Below, piece after piece: positions 8,291-16,928 of a stretch of 38,348 nt of DNA. Positions within the stretch are counted from its first letter, which is position 1; the number at the start of each line of letters is the position of its first letter. The notes beneath the pieces are model-generated. The model searched no databases, was not told the DNA's origin, and saw only the letters and a list, made by a program, of their open reading frames with translations. A program made the position numbers and the translations under genes. The stretch is taken from assembly GCA_030837825.1 (NCBI GenBank), contig JAUQYB010000006.1:1-38348 (forward strand), in the 5' to 3' direction. Source of the stretch: Albidovulum sp. (lineage in GTDB: Bacteria; Pseudomonadota; Alphaproteobacteria; Rhodobacterales; Rhodobacteraceae).

Positions 8291-9394
8291 ATGAGCCTCA
8301 ACACCTTCGGCCATCTCTTCCGCGTCACCACCTGGGGCGAAAGCCACGGGCCCGCGCTGGGCGCCACGGTGGATGGCTGCCCGCCCGGCATCGCGATCGA
8401 CGAGGCAATGATCCAGCGTTGGCTCGACCGGCGGAAACCCGGGCAGAGCCGCTTCACCACCCAGCGGCGCGAACCGGATGCGGTGCGGATTCTCTCCGGC
8501 GTCTTCGAGGGGCGCACCACCGGGACGCCGATCCAGCTTGCGATCGAGAACACCGACCAGCGCTCGAAGGACTATGGCGACATTGCGCAGACCTTCCGGC
8601 CGGGGCACGCCGACATCACCTACTGGCTGAAATACGGGCACCGCGATCCGCGGGGCGGCGGCCGGTCCTCGGCGCGCGAGACGGCGGCGCGGGTGGCGGC
8701 GGGCGGCGTGGCGCGCGCGGCGTTGGCGCATCTCGCACCCGATGTCAGGATCACCGGCTACATGGTGCAGATGGGGCGGCTCAGGACCGACCGCGACCGC
8801 TTCGACCTAGCCGAGGTGGAGCGCAATCCCTTCTGGTGCCCGGATGCTGCCGCGGCGGCGATCTGGGCTGAGCACCTCGACGATCTGCGCAAGGCCGGCA
8901 ATTCGGTGGGCGCGGTGGTGGAGGTTGTGGCCTCGGGCGTGAGCCCCGGCCTCGGCGCCCCGGTCTACGGCAAGCTCGACGCCGATCTGGCGGCGGCGAT
9001 GATGTCGATCAACGCGGTCAAGGGCGTGGAGATCGGCGAGGGGATGGCGGCGGCGGAACTCACCGGCGTCGAGAACGCCGACGAGATCTTTCCCGGCGAG
9101 GACGGCCGCCCCCGGTTCTCCTCGAACCACGCAGGCGGCATCCTCGGCGGCATCTCCACCGGGCAGGAGGTGGTGGTGCGCTTCGCGGTGAAGCCCACGT
9201 CGTCGATCCTCACGCCGCGGCGGTCGATCACCATCGGCGGCGAGGCGACCGAGGTGGTGACCAAGGGCCGCCACGACCCCTGCGTGGGCATCCGCGCGGT
9301 GCCGGTGGGCGAGGCGATGATGGCCTGCGTGATACTCGATCACCTGCTCCTCCACCGCGGCCAGTTCGGCGACGCGGGCGGGCGGATCGGATGA
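8291..9394 (+). CDS. aroC: Chorismate synthase
   Basis: This 367-residue enzyme converts 5-enolpyruvylshikimate-3-phosphate to chorismate with reduced FMN, the last shared step of aromatic biosynthesis. The start at 8291 ([20 protein letters not shown]) carries the family's first signature, [25 protein letters not shown] is the second conserved motif. [16 protein letters not shown] near the C-terminus is the third. Length is normal. The ribosome site is AGCAGGGAAC upstream. The stop overlaps the next start (ATGA at 9391-9394), so aroC and the HD-domain gene are translationally coupled. Confidence 0.98.
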   Translation: MSLNTFGHLFRVTTWGESHGPALGATVDGCPPGIAIDEAMIQRWLDRRKPGQSRFTTQRREPDAVRILSGVFEGRTTGTPIQLAIENTDQRSKDYGDIAQTFRPGHADITYWLKYGHRDPRGGGRSSARETAARVAAGGVARAALAHLAPDVRITGYMVQMGRLRTDRDRFDLAEVERNPFWCPDAAAAAIWAEHLDDLRKAGNSVGAVVEVVASGVSPGLGAPVYGKLDADLAAAMMSINAVKGVEIGEGMAAAELTGVENADEIFPGEDGRPRFSSNHAGGILGGISTGQEVVVRFAVKPTSSILTPRRSITIGGEATEVVTKGRHDPCVGIRAVPVGEAMMACVILDHLLLHRGQFGDAGGRIG

Positions 9395-10047
9395 CCCTCG
9401 CCGCGCTCCGCATGGCGCTCCGCGAGGCGCTGGCCGCGGAGGCGGCGGGGACCGACGCGGCGCATGACCTGTCGCATTCCGACCGGGTCTGGACGCACGC
9501 GCGCACGATCGCGCATGGCGAGGGGATGGCGCCCTCGCGCGTGCTCCTGTGCGCGGCCTATCTCCATGATCTCGTCACCCTGCCGAAGGATCACCCGAAG
9601 CGGGCGAAGGCGTCGATGCTGTCGGCCTCTGCGGCCGGGCCGGTGATGCAGGCGCTGGGCCTTTCGCCCTCCGAAATCGCCCAGGCCCGCCACGCGATCG
9701 AGGCGCACAGCTATTCCGGCGGCGGGCAGCCGACATCTCCCGAGGCCCGCATCCTGCGCGATGCGGACCGGCTGGAGGCCTTGGGCGCGGTGGGTGTGGC
9801 ACGGACCTTCGCGGTTGCCGGCGCGCTCGGTCGGCCGCTCTTCCACCCCGACGATCCCTTCGCCACCGCGCGGCCGCTCGACGACGAGGCCTGGGCGCTC
9901 GACCATTTCGCGGTGAAGCTGCTGAAGCTGCCCGAAACCTTCCTGACCGCGACCGGCCGGCGGTTGGCGGAGGAGCGCGCCCAGGTGATGCGCCGCTTCC
10001 TCGCCGATCTCGCCCGCGACCTCGGGGCGCGCGAGCCGGGCTGGTAG
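9391..10047 (+). CDS. HD-domain metal-dependent phosphohydrolase
   Basis: The product is 218 residues with a complete HD-domain metal site: H29 (DLSHSDRV), H59-D60 (AAYLHDLV) and D124/D126 ([11 protein letters not shown]), plus H101 and H106 in the middle helix. This arrangement matches small YedJ-like HD hydrolases, whose natural substrates (nucleotides or other phosphoesters) are usually unknown. It is fused by an ATGA overlap to aroC, and ends 10 bases before the convergent EamA gene. No regulatory or second domain is visible. Enzyme class is confident; substrate is not. Confidence 0.88.
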   Translation: MTLAALRMALREALAAEAAGTDAAHDLSHSDRVWTHARTIAHGEGMAPSRVLLCAAYLHDLVTLPKDHPKRAKASMLSASAAGPVMQALGLSPSEIAQARHAIEAHSYSGGGQPTSPEARILRDADRLEALGAVGVARTFAVAGALGRPLFHPDDPFATARPLDDEAWALDHFAVKLLKLPETFLTATGRRLAEERAQVMRRFLADLARDLGAREPGW

Positions 10048-10056
10048 GCGGGGGGC

Positions 10057-10950
10057 TCAGCCGGTTCCGGCGCGCGCCGGGGCCGCCTCGCCGGCCTTGG
10101 AAAGCTGTACCGCGAGGATGCCCGCCGCGACGATGGCGACACCGAGGACATCGGCCGGCCCCACATGCTCGCTCAGCAGCAGCGAGGCGACAAGGACGCC
10201 GAAAAAGGGGTTGAGGAAGTGATAGGTTGCCGCCCGCACCGCGCCGATCCGGTCGACAAGGCGGAACCAGACCCAGGTGGCGATCAGGCCGGGAAAGAGC
10301 GTGGTATAGCCGAAGGCGAGCACCAGCCGGGGCGACCAGCGCACCGTCAGGGTTTCGGTCGCCGCCGAGACGGCGCCGAGGATCGCGGCGCCCACGAACA
10401 TCTGCAGACCCACGATCATCAGCACATTGCCGCCCGAAGAGGCGCCGCGCACGGTCAGCGTGGCGACCGCAAGCGCGAGCGCACCCATGCCGCAGAGGAG
10501 GAGGCCGGACAGGCTGACGCCCCCCGACAGGCGCGAGCCCATGATGATCGCCACGCCCGCCACCCCGGCGACAAGCCCGGCAACGCCGAGCGGGCGCACC
10601 TTGTGACCGAGGAACAGCCAGCCGAGAAGCGCCACGAGAAGCGGCATGGTGGAGGCGATGATGGCGGCAAGCGAGGCCTCGACATGCTGCATGGCGACGA
10701 AGTTGAGCCCAAGGTAGAGCGCGTTCTGGCACAGGCCGAAGATCGCCACCGACCGCCACTGCGGGGGCGAAAGCCGCCAGCTCTGTCCCATTGCCGCGGC
10801 GATGCCGACGCCAAGCAGGCCCGAGACGAGGAAGCGGAGCGAAAGCGCGGCGAGCGGCGGGGCATCGACGACGATCATCCGCGCCGAGGTGAAGGCCGAG
10901 GACCACATCAGGGCGAAGGCGAGCCCCATGAAGATCGCGCGAATGTCCAT
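10057..10950 (-). CDS. EamA/DMT superfamily permease
   Basis: The product is 297 residues from the ATG at 10950 (MDIRAIFMGLAFALMWSSAF), with GAGGGGGAA upstream. The longer in-frame extension would overlap the HU region and has no support. It has ten hydrophobic segments in two repeated five-helix EamA halves, including the typical N-terminal WSSAFTSARMIV and the second-half motif LFPGLIATWVWFRLVDRIGA..RAATYHFLNPFFGVLVA. Family members export or import amino acids, drugs or metabolites, and substrate cannot be deduced. It is convergent with the aroC operon. Confidence 0.88.
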   Translation of the reverse strand: MDIRAIFMGLAFALMWSSAFTSARMIVVDAPPLAALSLRFLVSGLLGVGIAAAMGQSWRLSPPQWRSVAIFGLCQNALYLGLNFVAMQHVEASLAAIIASTMPLLVALLGWLFLGHKVRPLGVAGLVAGVAGVAIIMGSRLSGGVSLSGLLLCGMGALALAVATLTVRGASSGGNVLMIVGLQMFVGAAILGAVSAATETLTVRWSPRLVLAFGYTTLFPGLIATWVWFRLVDRIGAVRAATYHFLNPFFGVLVASLLLSEHVGPADVLGVAIVAAGILAVQLSKAGEAAPARAGTG

Positions 10951-11064
10951 GCCGGTTCCCCCTCGGTTTTCCGCGCTTCTCTGCGCCGCCCGGGCAGAAG
11001 TGGCAAGACCGGCCGTGAGCCATCGGTGGCGGCCCCGCTTCCGGCCGGCGCGGCAAACGCAGAA

Positions 11065-11084
11065 GGGCCGCCCGCAGGCGGCCC
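11065..11084 (-). terminator. Terminator of the HU gene
   Basis: A perfect 8-bp GC stem (11065-11072 with 11077-11084) with a CGCA loop starts 39 bases after the HU stop on the minus strand. It is followed in that direction by TTCTGCGTTT, a modest U-rich tail. Position and strength fit an intrinsic terminator. Confidence 0.65.
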
Positions 11085-11123
11085 TGGCAGCGCACCGGCC
11101 CGCCGTGCGGGCGCGGGCGCGGA

Positions 11124-11411
11124 TCAGCCGTTGATCGAGTCCTTGAGCGACTTGGCGACGGACACCTTCACGACCTTGTCGGCCGGTTTGGTCATCGTCT
11201 CGCCGGTCGCGGGGTTGCGCACCTGCCGCTCGGCCCGGCTGCGGCACTGGACCTTGCCGATGCCGGGCAGGGTCACGGCGCCGCCGCCGGCGACTTCGCG
11301 GGCGACAACGGTCGCGATCGCGTCAAGAGCGGAGGAAGCCGTCTTCTTGTCGGCGCCCATCTCCTCGGCCAGGGCCGCGACGAGCTGGGTCTTGGTCATC
11401 GGTTTGGACAT
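11124..11411 (-). CDS. hup: HU family DNA-binding protein
   Basis: This 95-residue nucleoid protein starts at the ATG at 11411 (MSKPMTKTQLVAALAEEMGA), with GAGGAGA 7 bases upstream. It has the two N-terminal helices, the VTLPGIGKVQCRSRAERQVRNPATGE beta-arm region with the Arg-Asn-Pro tip that intercalates DNA, and a lysine-rich C-terminal helix (VAKSLKDSING). In the arm, the usual GRNP is replaced by VRNP. HU bends and compacts DNA as a dimer. It is monocistronic, with a promoter at 11478-11506 and a hairpin terminator at 11065-11084. Confidence 0.96.
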   Translation of the reverse strand: MSKPMTKTQLVAALAEEMGADKKTASSALDAIATVVAREVAGGGAVTLPGIGKVQCRSRAERQVRNPATGETMTKPADKVVKVSVAKSLKDSING

Positions 11412-11477
11412 GTCTGTCTCCTCACTGTCGCCCGTCAGGTTGGGGCAAATCTGCGCCATTTAGCGTCATCTGGTCGC

Positions 11478-11506
11478 GCTACACACTCTTTTGTGGCCCA
11501 AGGCAA
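11478..11506 (-). promoter_or_regulatory. Candidate sigma-70 promoter for the HU gene
   Basis: On the minus strand, -35 TTGCCT (11501-11506) and -10 TGTAGC (11478-11483) are separated by exactly 17 bases. They lie about 67 bases upstream of the HU start. The fit to consensus is moderate but the spacing is ideal. Confidence 0.5.
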
Positions 11507-11566
11507 GAGATTTCCGCGCAGTTGTGGTGCATTTTCGCATCTTCCGCGGGGTCATCGGACCCGTGA

Positions 11567-13048
11567 TCAGAGAAACGCCGTTTCCTCGAAGCTGCGCAGC
11601 TTGCGGCTGTGGATGCGTTCGAGAGGCATCTCGCGCAGAAGCTCCATCGCCCGCACCCCGATCAGAAGGTGGCGCCCGACCTGGGCCCGGTAGAAGTCGC
11701 TCGCCATGCCCGGCAGCTTCAACTCGCCGTGCAGCGGCTTGTCGGAGACGCACAGCAGCGTGCCGTAGGGCACCCGGAACCGAAAGCCGTTGGCGGCGAT
11801 CGTGGCGCTTTCCATGTCGAGCGCGACGGCCCTGCTCTGGCTCAGCCTTTGCACCGGGCCGGTCTGGTCCCGCAGCTCCCAGTTGCGGTTGTCGACGGTG
11901 GCGACGGTGCCGGTTCGCATGATCCGCTTCAGCTCGAACCCGTCGAGCTTGGTGACCTCGGCCAGTGCCTCCTGAAGCGCAATCTGGATTTCGGCCAGCG
12001 CCGGGATCGGCACCCAGACCGGCAGGTCGTCGTCCAGAACCTTGTCCTCGCGCAGATAGGCATGGGCGAGCACGAAATCGCCAAGGCTCTGACTGTTCCG
12101 CAAGCCGGCGCAATGGCCGACCATCAGCCAGGCATGGGGCCGGAGGACCGCGATGTGGTCGGTCGCCGTCTTGGCGTTCGAGGGACCTATGCCGATGTTG
12201 ACCAGGGTGATCCCCTGCCCGCCGCGCCGCTTGAGGTGGTAGGAGGGCATCTGCGGCATCTTCGGCAAGAGCGGCAGGTCGCCATCGGCGGTGGTGATCT
12301 CGTGGTTTCCCGGCGCCACGAAGGCGGTGTAGCCCGAGGCCGGATCGGCCAGCGCCGCGCGGGCGAAGCTTTCGAACTCGTCGACGTAGAACTGGTAGTT
12401 GGTAAAGAGCACGTGGTTCTGGAAATGCACCGCATCGGTGGCGGTGTAATGCGCCAGCCGGGCAAGCGAATAGTCGACCCTTTGCGCCGTGAAGGGGGCG
12501 AGGTGGCCCGACCCGTCGGGGTTCGCCTTTGCCGTGCCGTTGACGATGTCGTCGTTCGTCGTCGAAAGATCGGGCACGTCGAAGAGATCGCGCAGCGGGA
12601 AGTCCAGCACCCCCTCCTGCGGGACCGAGACGTCCGGATTGGAGGCGACGGCGAAATGCAGCGGCACCGGCGTCGCGCTGGGGCCAACGAAGACCGGCAC
12701 GCCGTGATTGCGGATCAGAAGCCCGAGCTGCTGGATCAGGTAGTTGCGGAAGAGATCGGGCCGCGTGATCGTTGCGGCATAGGTTCCGGGCACGGCGACA
12801 TGGCCGAAGGCCAGCCGGCTGTCTGCCTTGGCGTGGCTCGTCGTGGTGATCCGGACCTCGGGGTAGAAGGCGCGCACCCGGGTCGCCGGCCGTCTGCCGG
12901 CGACGGTCTCGCGAAAGCGGTCAAGCAGGAAATGCGTGGCCTGGGCATAGAGCGCCTCAAGCCTGGCGACGGCGGCCTCGGCATCGGTGAAGGCCTCTGC
13001 GGAGACCGCGGGCGGCATCAGAAACGGCATCTGGTCCTGGGCGTTCAT
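11567..13048 (-). CDS. amn: AMP nucleosidase
   Basis: This 493-residue enzyme hydrolyses AMP to adenine and ribose 5-phosphate, balancing adenylate pools. I chose the start at 13048 (MNAQDQMPFLMPP) because AGAGG lies just upstream and the length matches the family's roughly 480-490. The N-terminal AMP-nucleosidase regulatory domain (about 15-170) includes SYAEVRITTTSHAK-like VRITTTSHAKADSR. The C-terminal nucleoside-phosphorylase fold carries NIGIGPSNAKTATDHIAVLRPHAWLMVGHCAGL and the catalytic-region VALDMESATIAANG, followed by TLLCVSDKPLHGELK. It stands alone between the HU gene and the sulfotransferase operon. Confidence 0.95.
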   Translation of the reverse strand: MNAQDQMPFLMPPAVSAEAFTDAEAAVARLEALYAQATHFLLDRFRETVAGRRPATRVRAFYPEVRITTTSHAKADSRLAFGHVAVPGTYAATITRPDLFRNYLIQQLGLLIRNHGVPVFVGPSATPVPLHFAVASNPDVSVPQEGVLDFPLRDLFDVPDLSTTNDDIVNGTAKANPDGSGHLAPFTAQRVDYSLARLAHYTATDAVHFQNHVLFTNYQFYVDEFESFARAALADPASGYTAFVAPGNHEITTADGDLPLLPKMPQMPSYHLKRRGGQGITLVNIGIGPSNAKTATDHIAVLRPHAWLMVGHCAGLRNSQSLGDFVLAHAYLREDKVLDDDLPVWVPIPALAEIQIALQEALAEVTKLDGFELKRIMRTGTVATVDNRNWELRDQTGPVQRLSQSRAVALDMESATIAANGFRFRVPYGTLLCVSDKPLHGELKLPGMASDFYRAQVGRHLLIGVRAMELLREMPLERIHSRKLRSFEETAFL

Positions 13049-13182
13049 GGCCTCTGGCTCCGGCGCGCGGGCGGCGGGCCGGCGCGTCCTGTGTCTTGGT
13101 CGGGGTGCGGGGAACGGATTTGCCTGTCCATGCCAGAACCTGCCAGAAGCGATGAGATGCGGCAAGAGGCGGGGCTTGCGCG

Positions 13183-14217
13183 TCAGCCGGCGGGCGGCAG
13201 GCCCAGCGCCGCGAAGGCGCGGGCCGACAGGCGGGCGTGCAGCGCCCCGGCCTCGGCGGCGAGGCGCGGGTCATGCACGCCGGGGGCGCGGTCCTTCGTC
13301 GGTTTCAGTTCCCCGGCCGCGGCTGGCGTCACGCTGATGCGCCGGGCGATGGCGGCCCAGACTGCCGGATCGGCGGAAAGTGCCTCGTAGGGCACGAAGG
13401 CCACGTTCGGATGGGCCTCTTCTGCCCGGTCGAGCGCGCCATAGACGGTAATCCAGAGCCTCAGCCAGTAGTCGATCGTCATCTGGTCGCCCGCGGGTCG
13501 CGGGCCGAACAGGAAGGGACGGTGGGTTGCGCCGAATTCGTGATGGCCAAGCCAGGCCATGTAGTCCTGGGTGAACGGATCGGCCCGAAGGAAGCGCTCG
13601 TGCTGGCCGAGAAGGCTCGCCGCGTGGTCGAGCGGGCGGCGAAGCGGCACGAGGAACTCTGCCTGCGGCATCGCGGCGGCCAGCGTGCCGAGCCTGAGGA
13701 TGGTGTTGTTGTTCTTCGAGACATAGCGCCGGGTGCCGGTCTTCAGCATCACCAGACGCATCAGGTCGCGGTAACCCGCGACCAGTTCGTCGTCCGGTTC
13801 ATGCGGCGAAAGCCCGTCGCGCCCGATGTACTCCCTGCCCGCGAAGACACGCCAGTAGACTTCGTCAAGCGCCTCGGGGCTCGCCATGTCCACCTTGATC
13901 CCGTCGCCATGCGCACGTTCGGTCTTCTGCCCCGGCGTGTGGCCTTTGCGGCTCATCCGTGCCCAGAGGTTCGGGGCAAGGACAAAGGGCATGTCCGCAT
14001 AGGTCAGGGAACCGAACTGGCCGGTGCGGTGAATCTCCCGCATCAGGATCGTCGTGCCCGCCCGGGCAAGTCCGGTGACGAAGACATGCGCGCCGGTGTC
14101 GGCGGGGGCCTTCTTCAGGAACATGCCGCGTTCGATGTCATGCATCATTTCGGCCCGCGCGGGCGAAGCGAGCGCCAGCCTGTGCAACAGCCGGTCGAGC
14201 GCCGAATAGTCAGCCAC
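13183..14217 (-). CDS. Sulfotransferase-family protein
   Basis: The product is 344 residues. The motif HVFVTGLARAGTTILMREIH (about 44-63) is the 5'-phosphosulfate-binding loop of PAPS-dependent sulfotransferases. The 3'-phosphate region is represented by LVPLRRPLDHAASLLGQH, which resembles the R...S PSB3 motif. It is soluble, with no signal peptide. The start overlaps by 8 bases the end of a membrane-protein gene, and the whole makes a three-gene operon (14826 to 13183). The acceptor is unknown; a polysaccharide or lipid is plausible because of the membrane neighbours. Confidence 0.8.
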   Translation of the reverse strand: MADYSALDRLLHRLALASPARAEMMHDIERGMFLKKAPADTGAHVFVTGLARAGTTILMREIHRTGQFGSLTYADMPFVLAPNLWARMSRKGHTPGQKTERAHGDGIKVDMASPEALDEVYWRVFAGREYIGRDGLSPHEPDDELVAGYRDLMRLVMLKTGTRRYVSKNNNTILRLGTLAAAMPQAEFLVPLRRPLDHAASLLGQHERFLRADPFTQDYMAWLGHHEFGATHRPFLFGPRPAGDQMTIDYWLRLWITVYGALDRAEEAHPNVAFVPYEALSADPAVWAAIARRISVTPAAAGELKPTKDRAPGVHDPRLAAEAGALHARLSARAFAALGLPPAG

Positions 14218-14581
14218 GGATCACCCGAAGCCGCAGCCAGACATAGGCGATGGAGACGAGGCAGAGCGCCGCGATGACCGCAGGCCGCATCAGCGCCGAG
14301 GCCCAGGCGCCGAATCCGCCGGGAAAGACGAGGCCGAGCACCGCGACCGGAGCGAGCGCGAGCATCAGAAACGCGAAGAACTGCACCGAGCCGCTGCCGA
14401 TGATCCAGGAATAGCGCGGCAGGACGCGCTCCTTCCAGTGATCCGAGATGCGCTTGCTGGCGAGCACACGGCCCGATTTCCGCGCGGTTTCCGCCACGCG
14501 GCGGATCACCGGCAGCAGCGGCAGGCGCAGGAAGGCCTCGCTGGCCAGCACCGCCGCGACAAGGACGAAGATCCAGATCAT
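14210..14581 (-). CDS. Small membrane protein of unknown function
   Basis: The product is 123 residues from the ATG at 14581 (MIWIFVLVAAVLASEAFLRL). An N-terminal membrane helix (about 2-22) is followed by a basic amphipathic stretch (RRVAETARKSGRVLASKRISDHWKER) and two further hydrophobic segments (FFAFLMLALAPVAVLGLVFP and PAVIAALCLVSIAYVWLRL). The start is 5 bases after the stop of the preceding 79-residue gene, and the end overlaps the sulfotransferase start by 8 bases. I do not recognise a named family. Co-translation with the sulfotransferase suggests a membrane partner. Confidence 0.75.
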   Translation of the reverse strand: MIWIFVLVAAVLASEAFLRLPLLPVIRRVAETARKSGRVLASKRISDHWKERVLPRYSWIIGSGSVQFFAFLMLALAPVAVLGLVFPGGFGAWASALMRPAVIAALCLVSIAYVWLRLRVIRG

Positions 14582-14586
14582 CCGGT

Positions 14587-14826
14587 TCAGGCCGCGGGCT
14601 TGCTGCCGCCCGAGGATTTCGCCGTCTTCGATTTCCGGCCCTTCAGAAGCCGCTTGATCGGGTAGTAAAGCACACCGACGATGGCGAGAAAGATGGAGCC
14701 GATCACACCTAGCACCGCAGCGATTGCCCCTGCACCGACGCCCGGCCCGATATAGGCCAGCGCCGCCGAGGGATGAAGCGACAGGGCAAGAGCGGCAAGA
14801 ACCGCGGGAAACAGGATCTTCTGCAT
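14587..14826 (-). CDS. Small secreted or membrane protein with YIGPGVGAG motif
   Basis: The product is 79 residues from the ATG at 14826 (MQKILFPAVLAALALSLHPS). It has a signal peptide ending near AALA, then AYIGPGVGAGAIAAVLGVIG, a single membrane helix and a basic tail (YYPIKRLLKGRKSKTAKSSG). AYIGPG-type mini-proteins recur beside sulfatase, phosphodiesterase or polysaccharide genes in proteobacteria, but their function is unknown. It is the first gene of the operon with the 123-residue membrane protein and the sulfotransferase. Confidence 0.75.
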   Translation of the reverse strand: MQKILFPAVLAALALSLHPSAALAYIGPGVGAGAIAAVLGVIGSIFLAIVGVLYYPIKRLLKGRKSKTAKSSGGSKPAA

Positions 14827-15029
14827 CGAAATTCTCTTTCTGGTCGCGCAGGGTCCGCGGGCCGCGATCTTCGGCGGCCCGGCCTCGCGGATACAATGCC
14901 AGATTTTTCCTTGCGACGCCAAGGATTCGCGGGCCGCGCCTTCAACGGAGTTTCGCCAGGGGCGCCATGAACAGGCATCAATCTGCCCGTTTGAATAGGT
15001 TTTGTTTCGCAACGCGCATCGAAGGTCGC

Positions 15030-15058
15030 TTGGCAGCCGCTGATGGCCGTGATCTAGT
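15030..15058 (+). promoter_or_regulatory. Candidate promoter of the SelW-like/protease operon
   Basis: TTGGCA (15030-15035) and TCTAGT (15053-15058) are separated by 17 bases. This places transcription start around 15065 and leaves a leader of about 20 bases before the ATG at 15086. The -35 box matches consensus in 5 of 6 positions and the -10 box in 4 of 6. Confidence 0.4.
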
Positions 15059-15085
15059 GCTTAGGTGCCTGCAAAGAGCCGCCGC

Positions 15086-15385
15086 ATGACCTTGCCCGCC
15101 CTCTCCATCGCCTATTGCACGCAATGCAACTGGCTCCTGCGTTCCGCCTGGATGGCGCAGGAACTGCTTTCGACCTTCGGCGGGGCGCTCGGCAGCGTCA
15201 CGCTTGTCCCCGGCACCGGCGGCATCTTCGAGATCCGGCTCGACGGCGATCTTTTGTGGGAGCGCAAGCGCGACGGCGGATTTCCGGAGATCACGGTGCT
15301 GAAGCAGCGGGTGCGCGACCGGATCGAGCCCGCGCGCGACCTCGGCCATGTCGACCGGGCGGGCAGGGAAAGGGGCACGGCATGA
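15086..15385 (+). CDS. SelT/SelW/SelH-family thioredoxin-like protein
   Basis: The product is 99 residues. IAYCTQCNWLLRSAW carries the CxxC (C11, C14) at the end of the first beta strand, as in the Rdx family, with cysteine in place of the selenocysteine of animal SelW. LVPGTGGIFEIRLDGDLLWERKRDGGFPE follows the family pattern (G.F.V...G..iw.r...G.FP). It is presumed to act as a small thiol redox partner in the cytoplasm. A GTG at 15065 is an alternative start. The stop overlaps the next start (ATGA at 15382-15385), coupling it to a ClpP-fold protease. Confidence 0.88.
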   Translation: MTLPALSIAYCTQCNWLLRSAWMAQELLSTFGGALGSVTLVPGTGGIFEIRLDGDLLWERKRDGGFPEITVLKQRVRDRIEPARDLGHVDRAGRERGTA

Positions 15386-16221
15386 CGCTTTCGGCCTCGG
15401 ACCTTCTCTGGGTCTTCGTGATCTTCTCGATGCTCCAGCCGATGCTGGCGCGGAAGCTGATCGAGATGAAGCGCCTTGCCATGATCTCGCGGCTGGAGAA
15501 GCAGCGCGGCAGCCGGGTGATCCTGATGGTCCACCGGCAGGAGACGATGCGCCTGCTCGGCTTTCCGCTGATGCGCTACATCGACATCCAGGACAGCGAG
15601 GACGTGCTGCGCGCGATCCGCATGACCGATGCCGACATGCCGCTCGACATCGTCCTGCACACGCCGGGCGGGCTGGTGCTCGCCGCGCTCCAGATCGCCC
15701 GCGCGGTCGAGGCACACAGGGGCAAGGTCACCGTCTTCGTGCCGCATCACGCCATGTCGGGCGGCACGCTGGTGGCGCTTGCGGCGGACGAGATCGTGAT
15801 GTGCGACCATTCGGTGCTCGGCCCGATCGACCCGCAGGTGAACCAGTATCCGGCGGCCTCCATCCTCGCCGCGGTGCAGGCCAAGCCGGTGGCGGAACTG
15901 GACGACGAGACGCTCATCCTCGCCGATGTCGGCCGCAAGGCGCTGTCTCAGGTGCTGCGCGCGGCGACCGAGCTTCTGGCGGTGCGGATGCCGCCCGGAG
16001 AGGCGGCGGCGCTGGCCGAAAAGCTCGCCTCGGGCACCTGGACGCATGACTATCCGATCCCCGCGGCCGAGGCGAAGGCGCTGGGCCTGCCGGTTTCCAC
16101 CGACATGCCCGAGGACGTGCTGACGCTGATGACGCTCTATCCCCAGCCGGTGCGGCAGTCGGGGGGCGTGGAGTTCCTGCCGGTTCCGCGGGAACAGCCG
16201 GGAAAGGTGCGGCGGCGCTGA
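15382..16221 (+). CDS. SDH-type (ClpP-fold) serine protease, N-terminally membrane-anchored
   Basis: The product is 279 residues. One N-terminal hydrophobic segment (LLWVFVIFSMLQPMLARKL, about 8-26) should anchor it to the membrane. The rest is the ClpP/crotonase fold of the serine dehydrogenase proteinase family: DIVLHTPGGLVLAALQIA (oxyanion region), then VPHHAMSGGTLVALAADEIVM with presumed nucleophile S126, then DHSVLGPIDPQ. These proteins resemble SppA signal peptide peptidase in a single-domain form. It is translated from an ATGA overlap with the SelW-like gene. The family assignment is good; the substrate is unknown. Confidence 0.85.
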   Translation: MTLSASDLLWVFVIFSMLQPMLARKLIEMKRLAMISRLEKQRGSRVILMVHRQETMRLLGFPLMRYIDIQDSEDVLRAIRMTDADMPLDIVLHTPGGLVLAALQIARAVEAHRGKVTVFVPHHAMSGGTLVALAADEIVMCDHSVLGPIDPQVNQYPAASILAAVQAKPVAELDDETLILADVGRKALSQVLRAATELLAVRMPPGEAAALAEKLASGTWTHDYPIPAAEAKALGLPVSTDMPEDVLTLMTLYPQPVRQSGGVEFLPVPREQPGKVRRR

Positions 16222-16851
16222 TCAGCGCCGGGTGAAGCTGACGATCCAGCCGGTATCCTGAGCATGCGCGCCGTCCGCGTCGGGTCCGTAGATGCGGAAC
16301 GGCTCGGTCCGGAACCCTTCGATACGATCTGCAAGGCGCTGAAAGGCGGTTGCGAATCCGCCCTGTTCGTAGACCGCCGCATGGACGGTCACGGCGAAGA
16401 CGGCGCCGGGCCGGGCGACGCGCAAGAGGTCCCCGAACGCTTCGGGCCCGACATGGCCGTGAGTGAAGGTTCCGGCGCTGACGACGCCTGAATAGACACT
16501 GTTTTCGATTGGCAGCGCCCGCGTCAGATCGGCCAGGATCGTGGCGCGGTAGACGCCCTTCGCGGCGCCGACCGCCAGCATTTCGGCGGAAATGTCGATC
16601 CCGTCCGCCGGTCCGATGCCTTTGCGGGCCAGCGCCTCGGCCACCAGCCCGGTGCCTGCGCCGACGTCCAGCACCGGGCCCCGCCCGCCGAGCGCGGCGA
16701 AGGCCGCAGCGACCACAGCGGGGCTGCGGTAGTCCATTTCCGCGGCAAAGTCGCGATCATAGTGACCGGCCCAGTCGCGATAGTGGCGCACCGAATCAGC
16801 CGGTGTGCGCAGGGTATAGGCGCCATCGAGGTCTTCGGGCCTGCCGCTCAT
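16222..16851 (-). CDS. Class I SAM-dependent methyltransferase
   Basis: The product is 209 residues from the ATG at 16851 (MSGRPEDLDGAYTLRTPADS). The SAM-binding motif I GPVLDVGAGTGLVAEAL is at about 59-75, and the acidic end of strand 2 is DGIDISAEML. Motif III (YSGVVSAGTFTHGHVG) follows. It resembles WBSCR27/Williams-Beuren-type small-molecule methyltransferases, for which the acceptor is unknown. It is convergent with the protease gene (stop codons directly adjacent) and divergent from the SDR gene 77 bases away, so the two share a promoter region. Confidence 0.85.
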   Translation of the reverse strand: MSGRPEDLDGAYTLRTPADSVRHYRDWAGHYDRDFAAEMDYRSPAVVAAAFAALGGRGPVLDVGAGTGLVAEALARKGIGPADGIDISAEMLAVGAAKGVYRATILADLTRALPIENSVYSGVVSAGTFTHGHVGPEAFGDLLRVARPGAVFAVTVHAAVYEQGGFATAFQRLADRIEGFRTEPFRIYGPDADGAHAQDTGWIVSFTRR

Positions 16852-16928
16852 GGGGGTGATGCGGCCATATGCGGCGCGCGACGTCAAGCCGCCTTGCGGA
16901 TCGGCGGCTCCGCCGGAATAGTCGGCCC

